Source: a virus. Taken from it: DNA of 26,620 bases. Below, piece after piece: positions 21,759 through 26,620 of the stretch. The notes under the pieces were generated by a model. The model was not told where the DNA came from. It worked only from the letters and a program-made list of their open reading frames with translations, and made no database searches. The position numbers and the translations under genes were made by a program. The stretch lies in IMG/VR virus record IMGVR_UViG_3300037099_000250, positions 1 through 26,620 of that record. One strand, given 5' to 3'. Position 1 is the stretch's first letter; the number at the start of each line of letters is the position of its first letter.

Positions 21759-22067
21759 ATGAACTTTGACGTTGAAGCAAGAACTATATACATGGCTCGT
21801 CATGGTTCGCATGCGTATGGTCTAAACACGCCTGACAGCGATGAGGATTTCAAGGGTATATGCGTAAAACCCAAGGAAGCTTACTTTGGATTCACTCAGA
21901 GGTTCGAACAGCACGAACACATGGGTTCAAAATCTGATGGCATTGATCAAGTCGTATATTCGCTTGAGAAGTTTGCAAGCCTCGCCGCAGACTGTAATCC
22001 TTCAATAATTGAGGTTCTTCACGTTGATGAGAACGATATTATCAAGATCGATGAATTTGGTGAGTAG
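21759..22067 (+). CDS. Nucleotidyltransferase (RlaP-like), N-terminal part before in-frame TAG
   Basis: The first 102 residues of a predicted nucleotidyltransferase of the DNA polymerase beta superfamily. RHGSHAYGLNTPDSDEDFKG (residues 14-33) has the Gly-Ser and Asp-x-Asp metal-binding motif of the family. The frame stops at TAG 22065-22067 but continues open without a shift to 22706, and the continuation reads as the rest of the same protein. Alone, this fragment lacks the helical C-terminal domain. Possible outcomes are a truncated protein, stop-codon readthrough, or a pseudogene. Confidence 0.75.
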   Translation: MNFDVEARTIYMARHGSHAYGLNTPDSDEDFKGICVKPKEAYFGFTQRFEQHEHMGSKSDGIDQVVYSLEKFASLAADCNPSIIEVLHVDENDIIKIDEFGE

Positions 22068-22706
22068 CTTAGGTCGATACGCGATGAGTTTATCTCAAAG
22101 AAAGCGAAATATACATTTAGTGGATATGCTTTCTCGCAACTGAAACGCATCAAAACGCATAAAGAATGGTTGCTCAATCCACCCAGTTCAGAACCAAAGC
22201 GAAGTGACTTTGGTCTGTCTGACGCGATCGGTGTGACAAAGTCTGAAATCGGTGCGTATGCTTCTCTCATAGAAAACGGTCACACGTTGGAACTTCCAAA
22301 GGATTTGATCACGTTGTTTGTTCAGGAGCGAGCGTACCAATCTGCAGCTACAAAATACGACAACTACATCAACTGGAAGAATACGCGTAATCCAAAACGA
22401 GCTGAGCTTGAATCTCGATTTGGGTATGACACAAAGCATGCTTCGCACCTCGTTCGATTGATGCGAATGTGTGAAGAAATACTAACGACTGGAATGGTTT
22501 TTGTGAAGCGTCCTGATAGGGAAGAAATTCTTGCGATAAAACGTGGTGAATGGTCGTATGATCGATTGATAGAGTACGCTGAACTGATGCAGGCGAAGGT
22601 CGATTCGTTGTACGAGACGTCAAAGCTACGTCGCGAACCTAATCGATCGAAGATCGATAAAATCATCGTTGATATAACTGATCGTTACCTGCGAAAGCAC
22701 GGGTAG
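22068..22706 (+). pseudogene. Nucleotidyltransferase, C-terminal part after in-frame TAG
   Basis: The same frame as 21759 continues for 212 codons. The region just after the stop (FISKKAKYTFSGYAFSQLKRI) is the typical 'F-x-S-K-x-x-x-T-F-S-G-Y-A-x-x-Q-L-K-R-I' helix of RlaP-like nucleotidyltransferases, and NWKNTRNPKRAELESRFGYD then KHASHLVRLMRM are also family-typical. No in-frame ATG with a Shine-Dalgarno is near the beginning, so independent translation looks unlikely. The sequence downstream of the TAG is not decayed, suggesting a recent mutation or functional readthrough. Full length would be about 315 residues. Confidence 0.7.
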
Positions 22707-22708
22707 AA

Positions 22709-22737
22709 GTGCAACTCATGTGTTTATGATGTATGAT
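22709..22737 (+). promoter_or_regulatory. Sigma-70-like promoter for 22744 gene
   Basis: GTGCAA (22709-22714), a 17-nt spacer and TATGAT (22732-22737), followed by TCTATC and then ATG 22744. The 6-nt gap predicts a leaderless mRNA. The same GTGCAA element precedes the first cassette gene at 4075. Confidence 0.5.
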
Positions 22738-22743
22738 TCTATC

Positions 22744-23004
22744 ATGACAAACGATAGAATAAGGTTCGTCAATCCTGACGTTGAAATAGAAGTTCGTGGC
22801 TCTGAGATGCTGTTCGTTGCTTGGTGTTTAACACATGATTTTTACGATAGTGATATTGATCCGTTGCACCGTACTTCTTACGTTGAAGAACACCAAAAAA
22901 ATGAAGAATTAAGCCTCATATTTTTGAAGAAACGTATCGAGGAGGCGTTGAAGCGACGCACCGATGAAGAACAAACGCCGTATACCATGAAAACGCATGG
23001 TTAG
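22744..23004 (+). CDS. Hypothetical protein, 86 aa
   Basis: ATG 22744 is chosen from promoter placement; the in-frame GTG 22720 and ATGs at 22726 and 22729 lie inside the promoter. The protein has a beta-rich N-terminus (RIRFVNPDVEIEVRGSEM), then a helical acidic C-terminal half with LIFLKKRIEEALKRR. No known family. Its stop overlaps the start of cassette copy E. Confidence 0.55.
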   Translation: MTNDRIRFVNPDVEIEVRGSEMLFVAWCLTHDFYDSDIDPLHRTSYVEEHQKNEELSLIFLKKRIEEALKRRTDEEQTPYTMKTHG

Positions 23005-23281
23005 AGATTTTTGTGAGCTGCATCCTGGTGACCTCATCAAGTGGGTGTATGAATCTGATTCTCAACCCGTTCGTGAGAATGATGAACTCTGGTCAATGCC
23101 GATGCAACGTTATATTCCAATCGGCGTTCAACCCATGATGCTCATTTCAATCACCGACGAGTTTTATTCTTGGTTGACACCGAAGGGTTGTTCCACGCGC
23201 GCGTGGATGACGCGTGTGGTTTGCTCGCCGAAGGCTTCACTCGGGCGGGTTGTTCCACGCATTATTGGAGAACATAGATGA
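22997..23281 (+). CDS. Cassette small protein, copy E
   Basis: A 94-residue member of the GDLIEWVY family, from ATG 22997 overlapping the previous TAG. Its N-terminus (MVRDFCELHPGDLIKWVYES) differs from the MKPGDL of most copies, suggesting that the upstream repeat was lost and the gene fused to a new start. The core is intact (LWSMPMQRYIPIGVQP, LISITDEFYSWLTP). A shorter G-run before the first repeat shifts the tail into another frame (GCSTRAWMTR). The stop overlaps copy F by ATGA. Confidence 0.72.
   Translation: MVRDFCELHPGDLIKWVYESDSQPVRENDELWSMPMQRYIPIGVQPMMLISITDEFYSWLTPKGCSTRAWMTRVVCSPKASLGRVVPRIIGEHR
23186..23276 (+). CRISPR. CRISPR-like mini-array 5 (2 repeats, 1 spacer)
   Basis: Repeats lie at 23186-23214 (perfect CCACGCG/CGCGTGG dyad) and 23248-23276, 62 nt apart, with spacer 23215-23247. 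The second is the terminal type (CCACGCATTATTGGAGAAC) and provides the GGAGAAC ribosome-binding site for copy F at the standard 29-nt offset. Confidence 0.42.
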
Positions 23282-23532
23282 AACCAGGTGACCTCATTGA
23301 GTGGGTATACAAATCTAATTATAAATCAGTTCGTGAGAATGATGAATTCTGGTCAACGCCGATGCAACGCTGGGTTCCTATTGGCGTTCAACCCATGATG
23401 CTCATTTCAATCACCGACGAGTTCTACATGTGGTTGACCCCAACGGGGTTGTTCCGCGCGCGTGTGGATGACGCACAGTTCGGCCCGACGCGGACCACGA
23501 GCTTGCCGGTTGTTCCGCGCTCATATGGATGA
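23278..23532 (+). CDS. Cassette small protein, copy F
   Basis: An 84-residue family member from ATG 23278. The N-terminal core has drifted (GDLIEWVYKSNYKSV, EFWSTPMQRWVPIGVQP), while LISITDEFYMWLTP is kept. LFRARVDD comes from the first repeat, then 12 unique residues, then VVPRSYG and the stop from the second repeat. Function unknown. Confidence 0.7.
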   Translation: MKPGDLIEWVYKSNYKSVRENDEFWSTPMQRWVPIGVQPMMLISITDEFYMWLTPTGLFRARVDDAQFGPTRTTSLPVVPRSYG

Positions 23533-23591
23533 CACGTGGTTCACAAGGTTGGACAGACGATGGGTTGTTCTGCGCGTCGTCGAAGAACATT
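23447..23591 (+). CRISPR. CRISPR-like mini-array 6 (3 repeats, 2 spacers)
   Basis: Repeats lie at 23447-23475, 23508-23536 and 23563-23591. The first step is 61 nt, the second 55 nt. Repeats are variants (CCGCGCGCGTGTGG; CCGCGCTCATATGG; CTGCGCGTCGTCGAAGAAC). Spacer 23476-23507 is 32 nt and about 72% G+C by hand count; the second spacer is short (26 nt). The terminal repeat points to a decayed cassette gene with CTG at the expected start. Confidence 0.48.
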
Positions 23592-23592
23592 G

Positions 23593-23790
23593 CTGAAGCT
23601 AACATCCAACACGTTAGTGCCAGGAGATCTGATTGAGTGGCAATATGAACGGTACACGAGTTTGTGGTTCTGAAGAAGTGTGGTCACATAAACGTTGAGT
23701 TACGTATGCGCTGATGGATATTTTATTGTAGTTTCAATCATCAAAATTTCTATGATATTGTGTCTTGTTTATTATGATGCGAAGGAATGT
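23593..23790 (+). pseudogene. Decayed cassette gene (eighth copy)
   Basis: CTG at 23593 occupies the exact position of ATG in the sister cassettes (29 nt after the repeat G). An insertion follows, and then CCAGGAGATCTGATTGAGTGG encodes PGDLIEW before stops. EEVWSHKR (about 23673-23696) and a later NFYD-like stretch (about 23746) match ELWSTPMQR and DEFYSW in shifted frames. The copy has frameshifts, stops and no recognisable repeat array. With mini-array 6 and the promoter near 23825 it fills the gene-free stretch 23533-23867. Confidence 0.6.
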
Positions 23791-23824
23791 GTGTAAACGC
23801 GTGTTGTAACGAGCTTGTAACACG

Positions 23825-23851
23825 TTGTTAACACCACGAGTGTGCTATGAA
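23825..23851 (+). promoter_or_regulatory. Candidate promoter for metallophosphoesterase
   Basis: TGTGCTATGAAT has an extended -10 form (TGC then TATGAA at 23846-23851). The best -35 is TTGTTA (23825-23830) at a short 15-nt spacer. The region 23795-23835 is rich in GTAAC/GTAAA elements that may bind a regulator. Confidence 0.4.
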
Positions 23852-23867
23852 TGGTACTTGTTGATGC

Positions 23868-24659
23868 ATGGAAACGGCATGGTGCAGCGATACGCACTTC
23901 AATTTATGGACGTTGAGTTCGAAACGTAGGTTCTTTACGGGATTGAACGATCGTGGAGTTGAACGTTTGATCATTTCTGGTGACGTAAGCACCGGAAGGG
24001 TCGTCGAGCGCGACCTCGAGGTGATGTCACGCTTCTTTAATGGTCACGTTCACTTCGTCCTCGGAAACCATGACTATCACGGACGTTACATCGATTCAGT
24101 TCACACAGACGTGCAGCGCATCACGAGAACGTATCCACGTTTACACTGGCTCACGCACGAGCACGTTGTTTCGTTGTCAGATGACGTGGCATTGATCGGA
24201 ACGGAAGGTTGGTATGATGCAATTGATTGTTCTGTGAATGCGATGAAGCTAACAACAGATTGGCATATGACGTTTGATTTTTCTCGTCAGGAAAACATGT
24301 ACGAACGCGTTGAAGCATGGCGAAACATGGCGAACAGGTCGTCTGATGTGATCACTGATAGGTTGGAACGGGCTTTAGATGCCCACAGAATGGTCTACGT
24401 TGTTACGCATTTTCCACCGTGGAAGGAAGCCACACGTGCCGTCGGCACGCTTCTCGAGGGATTGTGGGTGCCCTACAACACGAACGTTGCGCTGGGCAAA
24501 GCCATCGAGCGGGTCATGGTGGGTAGGAATGATGAGTACGTCGTGGTGCTGGCGGGTCACACACACGTGCCGTGCAACGTTCGAATCTCTAACAACATCG
24601 AGTGTCGAGTCGCTGGATCGTCGTGTTGGGGATCGAAGTTGCACGTGTTGACAGTGTAA
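23868..24659 (+). CDS. Calcineurin-like metallophosphoesterase
   Basis: A 263-residue protein from ATG 23868 with all metal-binding motifs of the superfamily: D-x-H (SDTHFNLW), GD (IISGDVS), GNHD (VLGNHDYHG), a mid-protein H (VVTHFPPW), and GHTH (VLAGHTHVP). Such phage enzymes may be DNA/RNA phosphatases, cyclic nucleotide phosphodiesterases or nucleotide hydrolases; the substrate cannot be assigned. It is flanked by cassette clusters but has no repeats itself. Its stop overlaps the -35 box of the next gene's promoter. Confidence 0.85.
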   Translation: METAWCSDTHFNLWTLSSKRRFFTGLNDRGVERLIISGDVSTGRVVERDLEVMSRFFNGHVHFVLGNHDYHGRYIDSVHTDVQRITRTYPRLHWLTHEHVVSLSDDVALIGTEGWYDAIDCSVNAMKLTTDWHMTFDFSRQENMYERVEAWRNMANRSSDVITDRLERALDAHRMVYVVTHFPPWKEATRAVGTLLEGLWVPYNTNVALGKAIERVMVGRNDEYVVVLAGHTHVPCNVRISNNIECRVAGSSCWGSKLHVLTV

Positions 24660-24683
24660 AGCGAGTATCGACGGTGTTATGAT
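24654..24683 (+). promoter_or_regulatory. Sigma-70-like promoter for 24690 gene
   Basis: GTGTAA (24654-24659), an 18-nt spacer and TATGAT (24678-24683), followed by TCACAA and then ATG 24690, so the mRNA is predicted to be leaderless. The -35 box overlaps the upstream stop codon. Confidence 0.55.
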
Positions 24684-24689
24684 TCACAA

Positions 24690-25130
24690 ATGATGAAGTT
24701 TTACTCAGCCAATGTCATTGCATCAGCGTGTGTAATTTTAGGAACGTGTGGATTCGTTCATTGTGAACGAATCGCGATGGCTGGTGATGAACAGCGACTA
24801 ACGACATCGTTCAACGTTGAGGTCGACAAGATTGATAATGGAAAAGTTACAAAGCTGTATGATCAGATGCCACCGACGCGTGCTGGGACGTGTTTACCGA
24901 TGTCCACGATCACGGCGAACTGGTGCTGCGTTGCTTCGACCGCTGACCTCATCGGCGCTGATTATGTAAACGCTGCTCTCACGTGCGTCAATACGAACGA
25001 TGTTTCTAACGGTTCATTTGTTATTGGAACGACTTGCAACATCAGGAAGCCAAATAAAACATCTAACTACGTCGTGATAGGTCCGATGGGTAAATCAATC
25101 ATTGTGTATCTCTCGTGCGAGACGAAGTGA
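24690..25130 (+). CDS. Cys-rich protein with hydrophobic N-terminus, possibly exported
   Basis: A 146-residue unrecognised protein. Residues 8-25 (NVIASACVILGTCGFVHC) form a hydrophobic segment after a short MMKFYS start, resembling a weak signal peptide or membrane anchor. The remainder is polar with several Cys (GTCLP, NWCCVAS, LTCVNT, TTCNI, LSCETK), suggesting disulfides outside the cytoplasm. Beta-strand character dominates. It could modify the infected-cell envelope (superinfection exclusion or lysis control), but nothing in the sequence proves this. Cassette copy G begins 4 nt after its stop. Confidence 0.6.
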   Translation: MMKFYSANVIASACVILGTCGFVHCERIAMAGDEQRLTTSFNVEVDKIDNGKVTKLYDQMPPTRAGTCLPMSTITANWCCVASTADLIGADYVNAALTCVNTNDVSNGSFVIGTTCNIRKPNKTSNYVVIGPMGKSIIVYLSCETK

Positions 25131-25134
25131 TTCG

Positions 25135-25389
25135 ATGAAACCCGGTGACCTCATTGAGTGGGTGTACAAACGTAATTCTCAACCCGTTCGTGAGAATGAG
25201 CAACTCTGGTCAACACCGATGAATCGTTGGATTCCAATCGGTGTTCATCCCATGATGCTCATTTCAATCACCGACGAGTTCTATTCTTGGTTGACCCCGG
25301 AGGGGTTGTTCCACGCGCGCGTGGATGACATGGCGACCAACAATCGTCGGGAGCGAGAGCTGCGGGTTGTTCCACGCGCGCGTGGATGA
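25135..25389 (+). CDS. Cassette small protein, copy G
   Basis: An 84-residue family member from ATG 25135 (MKPGDLIEWVYKRNSQPV). The core is close to consensus (LWSTPMNRWIPIGVHP, MMLISITDEFYSWLTP). LFHARVDD is encoded by the first repeat, a unique MATNNRRERELR by the spacer, and VVPRARG plus TGA by the second repeat. It heads the longest repeat array. It has no repeat before it, so this copy is coupled to the preceding gene instead. Function unknown. Confidence 0.75.
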   Translation: MKPGDLIEWVYKRNSQPVRENEQLWSTPMNRWIPIGVHPMMLISITDEFYSWLTPEGLFHARVDDMATNNRRERELRVVPRARG

Positions 25390-25516
25390 CATGATGATCG
25401 GCTCGCGCATAGCTCACGGGAATGAGGTTGTTCCACACGCGCGTGGATGACGTGGATTGCCTGTCGTCATTTCGCCGGACAACAACAAATTGTTCCGCGC
25501 GAGTGCGTGGATGACG
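25304..25516 (+). CRISPR. CRISPR-like array 7 (4 repeats, 3 spacers), longest
   Basis: Repeats lie at 25304-25332, 25365-25393, 25426-25454 and 25488-25516; the steps are 61, 61 and 62 nt. The first two are identical (GGTTGTTCCACGCG then CGCGTGGATGACATG). The third has CCACACGCGCGTGG, and the fourth (CCGCGCGAGTGCGTGG) lengthens the stem to about 7 bp with a GAGT loop, very like a type I-E hairpin. Spacers 25333-25364, 25394-25425 and 25455-25487 are 32-33 nt and unrelated. Only the first repeat-spacer unit is inside a gene; the last two spacers are non-coding. No cas gene or second leader is visible. Confidence 0.62.
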
Positions 25517-25533
25517 TTACAGTAATTACGTTT

Positions 25534-25562
25534 GTGTAACTTGCGTCTGATTTGTGTAGTAT
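25534..25562 (+). promoter_or_regulatory. Sigma-70-like promoter for kinase/phosphatase gene
   Basis: GTGTAA (25534-25539), a 17-nt spacer and TAGTAT (25557-25562) just after the last repeat. Transcription from near 25569 would leave a short leader containing AGAGG before ATG 25587. Confidence 0.55.
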
Positions 25563-25586
25563 TTGAAATGAAAGAGGATGTGTGTA

Positions 25587-26567
25587 ATGCGAACCGTGTT
25601 TTTGCTTCGTGGTCTTCCTGCTAGTTCTAAATCGACGTTTGCGGCAGATCTTTGTAAAAAGGAACCATGTCGATTTGCTCGCATCAACAGAGATGATTTA
25701 AGGAGCATGGTCGTTGGTTACGGCAACGACCCTCATTCGTTGGGTCGATCTGGTGAGGATCTCATCAGGAACTTCAAGGACGAACTCATTCGTCAGTCGT
25801 TCCGTGAGGGTTACGATGTCATCCTTGATGATACGCATCTCGTGCCACAAACGGTGAAGAAGCTTCATAAGTTGTTTGCATCGATCGGTGACGTCAAGGT
25901 CATTGAAAAGGTGTTTAACGTTGACGTTGAGGAGTGCATCGTTCGTGATTCGAAACGCACTGGATTCGCTCACATCGGTGAGAAGATCATTCGTGATATG
26001 GCTCGTGGTGCAGGTCTCGATAAAAAGGGTAGGAAACTAGTTGATCGTGAAGTTTACTACGCTCCACGTTGGTCTCCAGGCGGTGCAGGTGCAGATCCTG
26101 AGAGCATGTTGCAGGACGTTAGTCTACCAAAAGCAATCATCTGCGATCTTGATGGCACGTTGTCGTTGTTGAACGGCAGATCGCCTTACGATGCTTCGAC
26201 GTGTGATAATGATCTACCCAACGTACCCGTGATTGAGTGCGTTAAAGCGATGGCCCTTCAGGGTTATAAGACGCTGTTTACGAGTGGCCGTGAGAATAAG
26301 TTTCGTGAACCAACGATCAAATTCATTGAACAACACTGTAACATCATCAATGATGCAACAAACGAGTTAAAAACTATAGATTATGACCTGTTCATGCGTG
26401 CTACAGGCGATCAACGTAAGGATTCGATCGTGAAGAGCGAGTTGTTCGATGCAAACGTTGTTGGTAAATACAACGTGGTGTTTGTGTTGGATGACAGAAA
26501 TCAAGTCGTCGATTTTTGGAGACGAATTGGGTTAACGGTGTTTCAAGTCGCTGAAGGGAATTTTTAA
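25587..26567 (+). CDS. pseT: Polynucleotide 5'-kinase/3'-phosphatase
   Basis: A 326-residue bifunctional enzyme like T4 Pnkp. ATG 25587 is preferred, with AGAGG 9 nt upstream; ATG 25578 is possible but lacks spacing. The N-terminal kinase has a P-loop GLPASSKST (residues 9-17), RINRDDLR (substrate-binding Asp/Arg) and DDTHLVP. The C-terminal HAD phosphatase begins at DLDGT (187-191), with TSGRENKFR and VLDDRNQVVDFWR motifs. It heals broken 5'-OH/3'-P ends so a ligase can seal them, in T4 as a defence against host anticodon nucleases. The P-loop has Ala-Ser-Ser-Lys where Gly-Ser-Gly-Lys is usual. An RNA ligase is not in the window. Confidence 0.92.
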   Translation: MRTVFLLRGLPASSKSTFAADLCKKEPCRFARINRDDLRSMVVGYGNDPHSLGRSGEDLIRNFKDELIRQSFREGYDVILDDTHLVPQTVKKLHKLFASIGDVKVIEKVFNVDVEECIVRDSKRTGFAHIGEKIIRDMARGAGLDKKGRKLVDREVYYAPRWSPGGAGADPESMLQDVSLPKAIICDLDGTLSLLNGRSPYDASTCDNDLPNVPVIECVKAMALQGYKTLFTSGRENKFREPTIKFIEQHCNIINDATNELKTIDYDLFMRATGDQRKDSIVKSELFDANVVGKYNVVFVLDDRNQVVDFWRRIGLTVFQVAEGNF

Positions 26568-26570
26568 TTC

Positions 26571-26620
26571 ATGTGCGTTCGTGTCAATTGTTCTAAGTGT
26601 ACCAAGCCTACGTTTAAAGG
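26571..26620 (+). CDS. Cys-rich small protein, truncated by window edge
   Basis: ATG 26571 opens a frame reading MCVRVNCSKCTKPTFK to the window end. The C-x-x-C pair followed by KPT-aromatic-K resembles small zinc-ribbon proteins widespread in phages and bacteria. Only 16 residues are visible, so this is tentative. Confidence 0.5.
   Translation, partial: MCVRVNCSKCTKPTFK

Noticed and set aside
21734-21760. TTGACC-15-TATCAT promoter before the nucleotidyltransferase
   Set aside because: The spacer is too short and the -10 overlaps the start codon, so initiation would fall inside the gene.
22065-22067. Genome-wide recoding of TAG
   Set aside because: Several genes (ending at 4991, 12168, 18983, 22706, 23004) appear to use TAG as their normal stop, and no other gene has an internal TAG.
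24379-24651. Alternative + frame inside the metallophosphoesterase gene
   Set aside because: It overlaps the GHTH motif region of a clear enzyme and has a Trp/Arg/Cys-biased composition.

Overview
This window is part of the genome of a large lytic tailed bacteriophage, most likely contractile-tailed (myovirus-like). The evidence is dense gene packing with 1-4 nt start/stop overlaps, almost everything on the + strand, baseplate genes at the left end, and then a long replication, recombination and nucleotide-metabolism block. The host cannot be named from sequence alone. Hints are sigma-70-like promoters placed 6-8 nt before start codons (leaderless mRNAs), a B12-dependent class II ribonucleotide reductase, ThyX, and 29-nt repeats resembling type I-E CRISPR repeats. 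That set would fit an actinobacterial or similar host, but this is inference.

Layout. 1-3981: three virion genes (a partial structural protein, a gp53/LysM-like baseplate protein, and a large hub-like baseplate protein). 4039-5321: four tandem copies of a small-gene cassette; each gene (about 70-95 aa, N-terminal core GDLIEWVY) runs into two or three 29-nt palindromic repeats spaced about 61 nt apart by unique 32-nt sequences. 5343-8886: a small protein, a short family A DNA polymerase, small proteins, an HD-domain protein and a gp32-like ssDNA-binding protein. 8897-8991: a hairpin and a degenerate tRNA-Gly. 9028-11064: RecA/UvsX and a free-standing EDxHD homing endonuclease. 11070-12168: dUTPase and two unknowns. 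12175-12873: the only minus-strand gene, a kinase-like protein. 12942-15355: 5'-3' exonuclease and DnaB-type helicase. 15438-17930: class II RNR. 17964-21663: small proteins, ThyX, dTMP kinase, an all-alpha NTP pyrophosphatase and Hsp20. 21759-22706: a nucleotidyltransferase split by an in-frame TAG. 22744-25516: two more regions of the small-gene/repeat cassette around a metallophosphoesterase and a Cys-rich protein. 25587-26567: T4-type polynucleotide kinase/phosphatase. 26571 to the end: start of a Cys-rich small protein.

How the genes work together. Helicase, polymerase, ssDNA-binding protein, exonuclease and RecA form the replication/recombination core. RNR, dUTPase, ThyX and dTMP kinase supply dTTP and the other dNTPs. 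Polynucleotide kinase/phosphatase may repair nicked tRNA or DNA.

The outstanding feature is the cassette family. Twenty recognisable repeats at three loci have the length, palindrome and 61-nt period of type I-E CRISPR arrays, and their spacers are mostly richer in G+C than the phage. No cas gene is visible. The arrays are fused to a paralogous small-protein family: the first repeat encodes the protein's C-terminus, and the last, degenerate repeat carries the ribosome-binding site of the next copy. Phage-borne mini-CRISPR arrays, RNA anti-CRISPR decoys, or a non-CRISPR cassette-amplification system are the main explanations.
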